64,000 nucleotides of DNA from an uncultured Sulfitobacter sp. Its GTDB lineage: Bacteria; Pseudomonadota; Alphaproteobacteria; Rhodobacterales; Rhodobacteraceae. This document shows, piece after piece, positions 36,282-46,625 of the stretch (its first letter is position 1; each line of letters begins with the position of its first letter). The position numbers were made by a program, and so were the translations under genes. Location of the stretch: assembly GCA_905182645.1 (NCBI GenBank), contig CAJJCJ010000002.1:175133-239132 (forward strand). The letters are read 5' to 3'. Under the pieces are notes generated by a model that saw only the letters and a list, made by a program, of their open reading frames with translations, did not search any database and was not told where the DNA came from.

Positions 36282-37944
36282 TTAGCTGTTGTCACGCCAT
36301 TTATTGGCGATGGGATAACGGCGATCAAGCCAAAACGCGTGCCGAGAAAGCCGTGTTCCGGGCCCAGATTGGAACCGCTTGTATTCGGAAATATAAAGCA
36401 GGTGTTCGACCCGTTTGACGGTGTCTTTGTCATAGCCGCGCGCGACGCAATCGGCCACCGATGCCTCGTTATCGACCAGCATTTCCAAAATCCCATCAAG
36501 AATTTCGTAGGGCGGTAAGCTATCGCTGTCTTTTTGGTCAGGCCGTAGTTCGGCCGTGGGCGGCTTGTCAATAATCGCCACGGGGATCATTTCGCCCGCT
36601 GGCGCCAACATCCAAGGTGCGTGGTTTTCATTGCGCCACCGGCAGGCCGCAAAGACCCGCGTTTTATACATGTCTTTGATCGGGTTATAGCCCCCCGCCA
36701 TATCGCCGTAGATCGTCGCATATCCAACAGCGACTTCGGATTTATTGCCCGTCGTCAGCAACATTTCCCCAAATTTATTGGACTGTGCCATGAGGAGCAG
36801 CCCACGCATACGCGACTGGATGTTTTCCTCGGTCAGCCCTTCATCAAGCCCTGCGAACAGCGGCGCAAGTGCCTCGGCGACAGCCGCCCGTGGCCCCGCA
36901 ATGCTCACCGTGTCGTATTTGCAGCCCAGCGCATCGACGACGGCTTGTGCATCATCAAGCGACGCCTGAGAGGTATATTCGGACGGCAGCATCACGCAGC
37001 GCACATTTTCTGGCCCAAGCGCATCTGCCGCAATCGTCGCCACGATCGCGCTGTCGATCCCGCCGGACAGCCCAAGCAGGCATGTCTTGAACCCCGTTTT
37101 GCCAAAATAATCGCGCAAGGAGTCAACCATGGCCCGATAATCTTGCGCGATTTCCGCAGGCAGTGCCGTTTTTTCGCCGCTCGCCGCCACCCAACCATCT
37201 GGCCCTCGCGTAAAGTCGACATGCGCGATGGCTGTATCGAACAAGGGCAATTGCAGCGCCAGTTCGCCGCCGCGGTTCAGCACAAATGATCCACCATCAA
37301 AGGCTTGATCGTCTTGCCCGCCAACCATGTTCAAATAGACAAGCGGCACCTCGTTTTCGACAACCCGCGCGACCATCGCGTTCATTCGGTAATCGAACTT
37401 GCCCCGAAAATAAGGTGACCCGTTCGGCACAACGAGGATTTCTGCGCCTGATTCCACCATGGCCTCGGCGACATCTTCGTACCAGGCGTCTTCGCAAATC
37501 GGGCTGCCGATGCGTGGCCCGTTTGGAATGGCATATGGTCCTTGGATATCGCCCCGATTGAATTGCCGCACCTCGTCAAAGACGTTGTAGTTGGGCAGGA
37601 AGTGTTTGAACTGTCGCGAAGACGACCTTGCCACCCCGACAGATGTGGTAGCCGTTATAAAGCCGCCCGTCTTTCGCGTAGGGCCCGCCGATTGCCAGTG
37701 TTGGTCCGTCTGCGCATTCAGTGGCCAACGCCTCAACTGCTGCCATTGCTGCAAGGTGAAAAGCGGGTTTGTTCACAAGGTCTTGGGTCGAATAGCCGGT
37801 GATGAACATTTCCGGCAGGGCGACCATATCGGCCCCTGCTGACTTGCCCTGTTCCCATGCATCGCGCGCAAGTGCTGCGTTGCCTGCAATATCTCCCACG
37901 GTTGGGTTCAATTGCGCAATTGTTAACCGGAAATGGTCGCTCAT
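36282..37944 (-). pseudogene. nadE: Glutamine-dependent NAD+ synthetase with a frameshift
   Basis: Full-length NadE (about 550 residues) is present in two frames. The N-terminal nitrilase-like glutaminase runs from ATG 37944 (TIAQLNPTVGDIAGNA; catalytic Glu in ALPEMFITGY) to KVVFATVQ. The frame then switches near 37600-37612. The second part starts KHFLPNYNVFDEVRQF, has the glutaminase Cys in GSPICEDAWYEDV and the synthetase P-loop LGLSGGIDSAIVA, and ends with the family-like RRYPIANKWRDNS. The shift is a net +1 insertion or 2-base loss. NadE completes NAD synthesis and is normally essential, so a sequence error or a second copy must be considered. Confidence 0.85.
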
Positions 37945-38079
37945 TGTACTATCCTTCGTCGTTGTTACTGATGTAGCATATTGGGTGGCAAGGGAAAGCC
38001 GATTGCGTCTGATACCCCCGTTGTCACCTCTGCGCCCTTGGACTAGACTGTCGCAAACGATTAGGCTGGGGTATAAAGT

Positions 38080-39507
38080 ATGGCACATTGGGCATGGCAC
38101 GGCGCGGCATTGGCTGGCGCACTGACACTGGCAGGCATGGCGGATGCGCAGACTGTGCAAACCAAGCAATACGACGATGGCGGTGTCTACGAAGGCGCGT
38201 TCCTAAATGGCAAACAACATGGGCAAGGCACGTACCGCCTCCCCAACGGATATGAATACATCGGTGACTGGGTTGCCGGCGAAATTCGCGGCTCCGGTAT
38301 GGCCCGTTTCCCCAATGGGTCGATCTATGAGGGCACATTTGTCGCCGGAAAACCGTCCGGCACGGGCAAGATTACATTCGCCGATGGCGGCACGTTTGAA
38401 GGCGACTGGTTGGATGGCAACATCACTGGGCGCGGGATCGCAGCCTATGCCAATGGTGTCGTCTACGAAGGCGAACTGCGCAACGCGATGCACCATGGCA
38501 CAGGCACCATGAAATCCCCCAGTGGCTACGTCTACGTTGGCCCATGGATCAATGGCGTTAAAGAAGGCGACGGCCAAATCACCTATCCAGATGGCGCCAT
38601 CTATGCGGGCAACCTCAAGGCGGGCGAACGAGATGGCACAGGCACGCTGACCATGGCCGATGGTCTGGTCTACGCAGGCACTTGGGTAAATGGCCAAATC
38701 GAAGGCAGAGGCCGTTTGGAACAACCAAACGGTGACGTCTATGATGGTGACTTAGCAGCAGGTCGTCGTGAAGGCATTGGTACTGTCACTTATGCCAATG
38801 GGGATACCTATGCCGGCGGGTTTGTAGATGACAAACGTCACGGCCAAGGCACATTCATGGGCGCCGACGGTTACAAATATAGCGGCGACTGGAAAGCAGG
38901 CCAGATCGAGGGCACCGGTGAAGTTACTTATCCAGATGGCTCGGTATACACAGGGACGTTCAGCGCCGACCTGGCGAATGGCATGGGTAAAATCATCTAC
39001 CCAGACGGGTCCAGCTATGATGGCGCATGGGACAATGGCGTCATCAATGGGGCTGGTATTGCGACCTATGCCAATGGTTTAGTCTATGATGGCGAATTCT
39101 TGAATGCCAAGAACCACGGGCAAGGCAAGATGACTTACGCTGACGGCTATACCTACGACGGTGAATGGGCAAACGGCCAACGCAACGGCATGGGCCGTGC
39201 GATTTACGCCGATGGCTCAATCTACGGCGGCACATTCACAGACGGCCAACGCGATGGTACCGGAAAGATCACATTGCCTGACGGCTTCACTTATCAAGGC
39301 GCTTGGACAGGTGGTGAAATCAGCGGTCAAGGCACTGCCACATACGCAAACGGCGATATCTACGAAGGTACGTTCGTGCGGGGCCGCCGTCAGGGTGTCG
39401 GCACGATGCGCTATACTACGGGCGAAGAAGCAACCGGCGACTGGGTTGATGGCACGCTGCCAGTGGCCGAAGTCGCGCCTGTTGCTGCGTCGGCTGATGA
39501 CAACTAG
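38080..39507 (+). CDS. Exported MORN-repeat protein with 18 tandem repeats
   Basis: A 475-residue protein. A signal peptide (HGAALAGALTLAGMADAQ) precedes 18 MORN repeats, each exactly 23 residues (69 bp), from about residue 37 to 450, plus a degenerate last half repeat. The unit is Y-x-G-x-(F/W)-x-x-G-x-x-x-G-x-G-x-x-x-Y-x-(D/N)-G, e.g. YDGEWANGQRNGMGRAIYAD. There is no kinase or lipase domain. MORN repeats form extended beta-sheets that bind phospholipids or proteins. The export signal makes a periplasmic or surface role likely. Confidence 0.9.
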   Translation: MAHWAWHGAALAGALTLAGMADAQTVQTKQYDDGGVYEGAFLNGKQHGQGTYRLPNGYEYIGDWVAGEIRGSGMARFPNGSIYEGTFVAGKPSGTGKITFADGGTFEGDWLDGNITGRGIAAYANGVVYEGELRNAMHHGTGTMKSPSGYVYVGPWINGVKEGDGQITYPDGAIYAGNLKAGERDGTGTLTMADGLVYAGTWVNGQIEGRGRLEQPNGDVYDGDLAAGRREGIGTVTYANGDTYAGGFVDDKRHGQGTFMGADGYKYSGDWKAGQIEGTGEVTYPDGSVYTGTFSADLANGMGKIIYPDGSSYDGAWDNGVINGAGIATYANGLVYDGEFLNAKNHGQGKMTYADGYTYDGEWANGQRNGMGRAIYADGSIYGGTFTDGQRDGTGKITLPDGFTYQGAWTGGEISGQGTATYANGDIYEGTFVRGRRQGVGTMRYTTGEEATGDWVDGTLPVAEVAPVAASADDN

Positions 39508-39560
39508 AGCATATTGGTTTCATCATAACTGACGAGGTCATGCGCTGGTCGTAACCGCAA

Positions 39561-40199
39561 TCACCACGGGATTTCTTTCCCCGAAAAATCAAAGAACTTG
39601 CCAGTTTTCTCAGGTGTTAATCCCGCAATGACGCCCCAAAGATTGGCGGCAGCCACTTCCGGCAAAACCGCTGCATGACGGCCGACATAGTTTTGCGTAA
39701 ATGGTGTCGCCACTGTGCCAGGGTGCAAGGCGATACAAATCGAACCTTTATGTGTGCGCGCCAGCTCAATCGCGCCACCATGTACAATCTGGTTTAACGC
39801 GGCCTTGGATGCGCGGTAACTGTGCCAACCACCAATTGCGTTATCGCCAATCGACCCGACCCGCGCTGATAGCACAGCCACCCGTCCGCCGGCTGCCAAA
39901 AGACGCGGCACATGACGTAATATTAGCGCGGGACCAACTGCATTCACGCGCAGCACATTTAACATTGCGTCTGCATCAATCGCAGACAGGGATTTTTCGG
40001 GGGTCCCCAAAACGCCAATGGCCACAATGATACTATCAAAGGGGCCATCAAGTTTGCCTAAGATGCGATCAACGCTGATCGGGTCAGTCACATCAAGCCC
40101 GTCTACCGCACGCGATAACGCCGTGACATTGCCCTGCGCAGTCATGGCCAAAGCCGCACCAATTCCACCTGAGGCACCGATGATAAGAATGTTTTCCAT
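39561..40199 (-). CDS. Short-chain dehydrogenase/reductase (CsgA/YghA-like, 212 aa)
   Basis: A small SDR. The NAD(P) motif IIGASGGIGAAL is near residue 6, NAG-type AIGVLG follows, catalytic Ser is in VLSARVGSIG, and Tyr/Lys in HSYRASKAALNQ. It is shorter than classical SDRs (about 250) and resembles the CsgA / sniffer-type group. Substrate unknown. It diverges from the leuA leader and is convergent with the MORN gene. Confidence 0.85.
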   Translation of the reverse strand: MENILIIGASGGIGAALAMTAQGNVTALSRAVDGLDVTDPISVDRILGKLDGPFDSIIVAIGVLGTPEKSLSAIDADAMLNVLRVNAVGPALILRHVPRLLAAGGRVAVLSARVGSIGDNAIGGWHSYRASKAALNQIVHGGAIELARTHKGSICIALHPGTVATPFTQNYVGRHAAVLPEVAAANLWGVIAGLTPEKTGKFFDFSGKEIPW

Positions 40200-40272
40200 G
40201 GATAATAATTAGAGCATCGCAAACACATAACCACCCCCTGGATTTTTTCCGAGCATAAATATGTCGGGGGTA

Positions 40273-40288
40273 CGGGGGCTGGCCCCCG
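40273..40288. repeat. GC-rich intergenic palindrome
   Basis: CGGGGG-CTGG-CCCCCG in the divergent gap between the SDR gene and leuA, followed by AAAAACGGGGGTTTT, which can form a second alternative stem. It is similar in style to 36237-36252 and so possibly a dispersed repeat. Confidence 0.5.
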
Positions 40289-40335
40289 AAAAACGGGGGT
40301 TTTCATTCACTTTGATCAGCGTATAGTTGGCAAAC

Positions 40336-40416
40336 ATGAACGCAACCGCACATATCACATCTGCCGCCCCTATCGGGCTTGGCCTATCTGCGCTGCTTCT
40401 CCTTAGCTGCCTCTGA
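40336..40416 (+). CDS. leuL: Leucine-rich leader peptide of leuA
   Basis: A 26-codon ORF 73 bp upstream of leuA. Eight of its residues are Leu, including four in a row read by CTG CTT CTC CTT near its end, followed by S, C, L and stop. The stop lies inside the left arm of a strong hairpin (40410-40446). This is the classic layout of ribosome-mediated attenuation: stalling at Leu codons would change downstream RNA pairing. The ribosome-binding site is weak. The peptide itself is probably without function. Confidence 0.7.
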   Translation: MNATAHITSAAPIGLGLSALLLLSCL

Positions 40417-40446
40417 GCGTGCCATATCGGTGCGACCGCTCAGAGG
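40410..40446 (+). promoter_or_regulatory. Attenuator-type hairpin upstream of leuA
   Basis: Perfect 10-bp stem CCTCTGAGCG / CGCTCAGAGG with a 17-base loop. The left arm overlaps the last leader codon and stop. There is no T-run after it, so it may be a pause or anti-anti-terminator arm, or block the leuA ribosome-binding region, rather than be the terminator itself. Confidence 0.6.
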
Positions 40447-40489
40447 AGACCAGCACCAAGACAGCTTAAGGACAACAAGGAATACCTAA

Positions 40490-42047
40490 ATGACGACGAA
40501 TGAAGTGTTGATTTTCGACACCACCTTGCGCGACGGCGAGCAATCTCCCGGTGCAACCATGACACATGCTGAAAAATTGGAAATCGCAGAACTTCTGGAT
40601 GAAATGGGCGTCGATATCATCGAAGCTGGCTTCCCGATTGCATCTGAAGGCGACTTTAAGGCTGTGTCCGAGATATCGTTGCGGTCCAAAGGGGCCACAA
40701 TATGTGGCTTGGCCCGCGCCAACTACAAAGACATCGACCGCTGCTGGGAGGCCGTCAAACACGCCAAATCACCGCGCATCCATACGTTTATCGGCACGTC
40801 TGAACTGCACCGCGCGATCCCGAACCTGACGATGGACGAGATGGCTGTGCGCATCCACGATACTGTCACCCATGCCCGCAATCTGTGTGACAACGTGCAA
40901 TGGTCTCCGATGGATGCGACCCGCACCGAATGGGATTACCTGTGCCGCACCGTCGAAATTGCGATCAAGGCTGGCGCGACCACAATCAACATCCCCGATA
41001 CTGTTGGTTATACTGCGCCTGTGGAATCCGCCGATCTGATCCGGCGTTTGATCAACACGGTACCGGGCGCCGACGATGTGGTGTTCGCAACCCACTGCCA
41101 CAACGATCTGGGCATGGCGACGGCCAACTCGTTGGCCGCTGTCGAAGGTGGGCGCGCGTCAAATTGAGTGCACAATCAATGGTTTGGGCGAACGCGCAGG
41201 CAATACCGCACTGGAAGAGGTCGTCATGGCGTTGAAGATCCGCGCGGACATTATGCCCTACACAACCCGTATCGACACGACCAAGATTATGAATATCAGC
41301 CGCCGAGTGGCGACTGTGTCCGGCTTTGCGGTGCAGTTTAACAAGGCAATTGTTGGCAAGAACGCATTTGCGCATGAAAGCGGCATCCACCAAGACGGTA
41401 TGCTTAAGAATAAAGACACGTTCGAGATTATGCGCCCTGAATCGGTAGGCTTGGCTGGGACGTCTTTGCCGCTGGGCAAGCATTCAGGCCGTGCCGCGCT
41501 GCGCGCAAAATTGGCTGAGCTTGGTTTTGATATGGCGGACAATCAGCTCAAGGACGTGTTCGTCAGGTTCAAGGAATTGGCTGACCGCAAAAAGGAAGTC
41601 TATGACGACGACCTGATCGCATTGGTTCATCAGAACGACGGGCAAGAAGATCGCGTGCGTCTGAAATCATTGCGCGTAGTGTGCGGGACTGAAGGCCCGC
41701 AGTCGGCTGAAATGGCTTTGGAAGTTGATGGCGTTGTTGTTGAAACATCCGCCACCGGCGACGGTCCGGTTGACGCCACCTTCAACGCCGTCAAAGCCTT
41801 GGTCGATCACAGCGCCCGCTTGCAGTTGTACCAAGTCAGCGCCGTGACCGAAGGCACCGATGCGCAGGCGACCGTGTCTGTCCGTATGGAAGAAGACGGG
41901 CGCATCGCTACGGGCCAATCTGCCGATACCGACACAGTCGTTGCCAGCGCCAAGGCCTACATCAATGCGCTCAACCGTTTGATGGTGCGCCGCGAGCAAT
42001 CCCAACCCGGTTACGACACAAAAGGCGTCAGCTATAAAGACACATAA
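40490..42047 (+). pseudogene. leuA: 2-isopropylmalate synthase with a one-base frameshift
   Basis: About 518 residues in two frames. The first part (from ATG 40490) has the LeuA signature IFDTTLRDGEQSPGATM and metal ligands in THCHNDLGMATANS. An extra G in GGTGGG at 41148-41151 then shifts the frame (GGRASN-stop). Removing it gives [20 protein letters not shown] and the rest of the enzyme, including FAHESGIHQDGMLK and the C-terminal leucine-binding domain, to 42047. LeuA starts leucine synthesis from acetyl-CoA and 2-oxoisovalerate. The leader peptide upstream is intact. The lesion may be a sequence error. Confidence 0.88.
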
Positions 42048-42055
42048 CTAGGACC

Positions 42056-42076
42056 GGGCGGCCTGTGCGGTCGCCC
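42056..42076 (+). terminator. Terminator-like hairpin after leuA
   Basis: GGGCGGCC / GGTCGCCC, an 8-bp stem with one G-U pair and a TGTGC loop, nine bases after the stop. No T-tract. Confidence 0.55.
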
Positions 42077-42191
42077 TAATCCGCTTGGGTGGCAAGATCA
42101 CGCCAAGCGGCTGCATGATTGCCCCTTTCGCAAAGCGTCCCCCTTTCATATAAAGGCTAAGCTATAGCGGGGAGTCGCATCCCCATTTTAA

Positions 42192-43250
<1,059 letters not shown>

Positions 43251-43268
43251 CCTAAGGCGGGTCCACTA

Positions 43269-44156
43269 TTGGCGAATGACCGCAATACCGAGGATTATTT
43301 CGGCCCGATCCGCAGATTGCTGGTCGGGCTCCTTGTCTTTGTGCTTTTGGGTATATTTCTCGTTTGGCGTATTGATAGCCCGCGCGTAGAACGGTTTCGT
43401 TTGGCGGTGATTGACCGCGTTGTCCCGTCTTTTGATTGGGCGATGGCCCCTGTCACTAGTGTCGCCAATTTGATTAGTGATTTTCAATCTTATCAACAAC
43501 TTGCCGCCCAAAATGGTGATCTGCGCCGCGAACTCCAACAGATGAAAGCGTGGAAAGAAGCCGCACTTCAACTTGAGCAGGAAAACGCCAAACTTTTGGG
43601 TCTCAATAACGTCCGTCTTGACCCCAAGCTAACCTATGTAACAGGCGTTGTGATGACAGACAGCGGATCTCCGTTTCGTCAGTCAGTGTTGCTGAACGTG
43701 GGTGCACGCGATGGCATTACGGATGGCTGGCCCACGATGGACGGCATCGGCCTTGTTGGTCGCATCAGCGGCGTGGGTGAAAAGACAGCCCGCGTTATTC
43801 TGCTGACCGACACATCCAGCCGTATTCCAATCACTATTCAACCGTCCGGCCAGCCGGCCATTTTGGGCGGCGACAACACGTTGAACCCTCCTATCGAGTT
43901 TCTTGAGAACGCCGATTTGGTCCGCCCCGGCGACCATGTTGTGACGTCTGGCGATGGCGGTGTATTTCCCGCTGATTTGCTGGTCGGGCAAGTTGCGCTA
44001 GGCAATGATCTCCGCCTGCGCGTGCGCCTGTCCGCGGATTATGAGCGGCTCGAATTCCTGCGCGTTTTGCGGTCAAGGGCCCATGAAGCCATCGTTGATG
44101 CAGGCAACCTGCTCGCCCCACAGGTTGATCCCGCCGAGGTCGAATCTGATGGCTGA
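43269..44156 (+). CDS. mreC: Rod shape-determining protein MreC
   Basis: A 295-residue bitopic protein. A short cytoplasmic start is followed by a membrane helix (LLVGLLVFVLLGIFLV), a coiled coil at about 70-115 (LRRELQQMKAWKEAALQLEQ) and the MreC beta-barrel domain (GVGEKTARVILLTDTSSRIP). The only reasonable start is the TTG at 43269, with AAGGCGGG upstream; the nearby ATG is out of frame. MreC links MreB to PBP2 in the periplasm. Ends eight bases inside mreD. Confidence 0.92.
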   Translation: MANDRNTEDYFGPIRRLLVGLLVFVLLGIFLVWRIDSPRVERFRLAVIDRVVPSFDWAMAPVTSVANLISDFQSYQQLAAQNGDLRRELQQMKAWKEAALQLEQENAKLLGLNNVRLDPKLTYVTGVVMTDSGSPFRQSVLLNVGARDGITDGWPTMDGIGLVGRISGVGEKTARVILLTDTSSRIPITIQPSGQPAILGGDNTLNPPIEFLENADLVRPGDHVVTSGDGGVFPADLLVGQVALGNDLRLRVRLSADYERLEFLRVLRSRAHEAIVDAGNLLAPQVDPAEVESDG

Positions 44157-44688
44157 AGCCCCTTCAACCCGAGTCTGGATTGGCCGATTGGTGTTTATCG
44201 CGCTTGCGATGGTTTTAATCTTTGGACAATTGCTACCGCTTGATACCCGTCCCACTGGATGGGCCGCCCCCAATTGGCTGTTGGCGATTACGCTCCTGTG
44301 GATCACCCGCCGTCCTGACTATGTTCCCGTTTTTGTTATTGCTGGCATCTTTCTGCTGGCCGATCTGCTGTTTCAGCGCCCTCCGGGTCTATGGACTGCT
44401 TTGGTCGTCATCCTGACTGAAATGTTTCGCACTCGCACAGCACGCCTTCGCGATTTACCGTTGCTTTTGGAATGGGGCACTGTCGCCGTCGGTATCGTCG
44501 CGATCACATTGATAAATCGGGCCGTTCTTATGGTAGCGATGTCACCCCAACAGCCACTTGCGCTCACGTTAATCGAAATGATTATGACGATTGCATTTTT
44601 CCCCGTCGTTATCGCCATCGCCCAATTCGTATTTGGTGTCACCCGCCCAGCGCTCGGCGAAGTCGACAGCCGAGGGCACCGCCTATGA
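44149..44688 (+). CDS. mreD: Rod shape-determining protein MreD
   Basis: A 179-residue hydrophobic protein with about five membrane helices (WIGRLVFIALAMVLIFGQLL, WLLAITLLWITRR, VFVIAGIFLLADLLF, and others). Position between mreC and mrdA identifies it, as sequence is weakly conserved in this family. The ATG at 44149 overlaps mreC. It is the integral-membrane partner of MreC in the elongation complex. Confidence 0.9.
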   Translation: MAEAPSTRVWIGRLVFIALAMVLIFGQLLPLDTRPTGWAAPNWLLAITLLWITRRPDYVPVFVIAGIFLLADLLFQRPPGLWTALVVILTEMFRTRTARLRDLPLLLEWGTVAVGIVAITLINRAVLMVAMSPQQPLALTLIEMIMTIAFFPVVIAIAQFVFGVTRPALGEVDSRGHRL

Positions 44689-46625
44689 AACGCTACACCA
44701 AAGACATCGATGAAAGCGCCCGCCGGATCACGCGCCGTGCGCTGGTCGTCGGGGCTGTTCAGTTTGGAATCGTCGGTGCATTGGGTGTGCGGATGCAAAA
44801 GTTGCAGATTGAACAGGCCGATCAGTTTCGCCTTCTCGCTGAAGAAAACCGCATCAACATTCGCCTCATCCCACCTGCCCGTGGGTTAATATTTGACCTC
44901 AATGGCCGACCGATAGCCGCAAACGAACAAAACTACCGCATCGTTATGGTCCGCGAAGATGCTGGCGACGTCGGCGAAATATTAGAGCGATTGACCAAAC
45001 TTGTCCCACTTGACCCCGAAGATTTGGCCCGCGCAATGGAAGAAATGCGCCGTCGCTCATCCTTCGTTCCGGTCACTATCGCCGATCGTTTAACATGGGA
45101 AGACGTGGCCCGTGTGAGTGTGAACGCCCCTGCATTGCCAGGGATCACCGCCGAAGTTGGCCTGTCGCGTATCTATCCATGGGGCGCCGATTTGGGCCAT
45201 GTCGTCGGCTATGTTGGTCCTGTGTCTGACTACGACTTGTCTCGCATTGACGACCAAGATCCGTTGCTGCAAATTCCACAGTTTCAAATCGGTAAAACTG
45301 GGGCCGAAAATAAGCTAGAGCGTCGCCTGCGTGGGTCCGCAGGCACCAAGCGGATTGAGGTCAACGCCGTGGGTCGCGTCATGCGCGAATTGGACCGTAA
45401 AGAGGGTAACTCTGGCGCGGATGTCCAACTGACGATTGATGCCCGACTGCAGTCTTATGTCCAAGCCAGATTAGATAGCGTCAGCGCAGGTGCTGTCGTG
45501 CTTGATCTTGAGAATGGCGATTTGCGTGCAGTTGCCTCTGCCCCGACGTTTGACCCCAACATGTTTGTACGCGGCATTTCCGTCGCCGATTGGCGCGACC
45601 TGAACGAAAATAAATTCCGTCCGCTCGCGGCCAAAGCCGTGCAAGGCACCTATCCCCCCGGATCGACGTTTAAGATAGTCACCGCGCTTGCCGCGTTAGA
45701 AGACGGCAAGGTCACGCCAGAGGAAACCATCCGCTGCAAGGGTTGGGTCGACATATATGGCACCCGTTTCCATTGCTGGAAGCGCGCGGGCCACGGAAAT
45801 ATGAACCTGCATGAAAGCCTGAAGCAGTCCTGTGACAGCTATTATTACGAGATCAGCCAACGTGTTGGCATCGACAAAATTGCGGCTATGGCCCGCAAGC
45901 TGGGTCTCGGCACGCGGCACGACTTGCCGCTGTCTGCTGTGGCCGAAGGATTGGCCCCAGACAAGGCGTGGAAAAAACGCGTTCGCGATCAAGATTGGCG
46001 CATCGGCGATACGGTCAACGCGTCTATCGGTCAGGGGTATGTCCTGTCGTCACCTTTGCAGTTGGCCGTTATGGCAGGACGCTTGGCAACGGGGCGCGAT
46101 ATTACCCCGCGATTGGTGCGTGCAATTGACGGCAAGGAAGAACCAAGCGGTGCTGGTGAAGACATTGGTCTGAACGAGAACTATCTGCGCCGTGTCCGTG
46201 CGGCAATGGACGATGTGTCCAACAGCAACCGTGGCACTGCGTATCGGTCGCGCATCAATGCGCCCGAGATGAAGATGGCTGGTAAAACCGGCACGTCTCA
46301 AGTGCGCCGCATCACTGCAGAGGAACGCGCAGTCGGTGTGACCCGCAACGAAGACTTACCATGGGAACGCCGTGATCACGCGCTGTTTGTCAGTTTCGCG
46401 CCCGTTGAAAACCCGCGCTTTGCTGTGGCAGTCATCGTTGAACATGGTGGAAGTGGGTCCACCGCTGCAGCCCCGATTGCCCGCGATATCATGCTGCAAG
46501 CCTTGTATGACGGTGAACCACCGCTGGACGCCTATCCGTCATCCGACCGTGGCCGCATTGCCGAACAGCAGCGCAAGATCCGCGAACGTGTTCCCCCCGG
46601 TTCAAAGGGACAGGATCGCGCATGA
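44685..46625 (+). CDS. mrdA: Penicillin-binding protein 2 (elongation transpeptidase)
   Basis: A 646-residue class B PBP. N-terminal membrane anchor (RRALVVGAVQFGIVGALGV), PBP dimer domain, then transpeptidase with SxxK (YPPGSTFKIV), SxD/N (SCDSYYYE) and KTG (AGKTGTSQV). IPPARGLIFDLNGRPIA is the conserved juxtamembrane motif. It cross-links new peptidoglycan during elongation together with RodA. ATGA overlap with mreD. Confidence 0.96.
   Translation: MKRYTKDIDESARRITRRALVVGAVQFGIVGALGVRMQKLQIEQADQFRLLAEENRINIRLIPPARGLIFDLNGRPIAANEQNYRIVMVREDAGDVGEILERLTKLVPLDPEDLARAMEEMRRRSSFVPVTIADRLTWEDVARVSVNAPALPGITAEVGLSRIYPWGADLGHVVGYVGPVSDYDLSRIDDQDPLLQIPQFQIGKTGAENKLERRLRGSAGTKRIEVNAVGRVMRELDRKEGNSGADVQLTIDARLQSYVQARLDSVSAGAVVLDLENGDLRAVASAPTFDPNMFVRGISVADWRDLNENKFRPLAAKAVQGTYPPGSTFKIVTALAALEDGKVTPEETIRCKGWVDIYGTRFHCWKRAGHGNMNLHESLKQSCDSYYYEISQRVGIDKIAAMARKLGLGTRHDLPLSAVAEGLAPDKAWKKRVRDQDWRIGDTVNASIGQGYVLSSPLQLAVMAGRLATGRDITPRLVRAIDGKEEPSGAGEDIGLNENYLRRVRAAMDDVSNSNRGTAYRSRINAPEMKMAGKTGTSQVRRITAEERAVGVTRNEDLPWERRDHALFVSFAPVENPRFAVAVIVEHGGSGSTAAAPIARDIMLQALYDGEPPLDAYPSSDRGRIAEQQRKIRERVPPGSKGQDRA

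Noticed and set aside
38190..39440. Regular 69-bp repetition considered as CRISPR or satellite DNA
   Set aside because: The period is the MORN protein repeat in one open frame; units are diverged, with no constant repeat and unique spacers. No CRISPR array was seen in the window.
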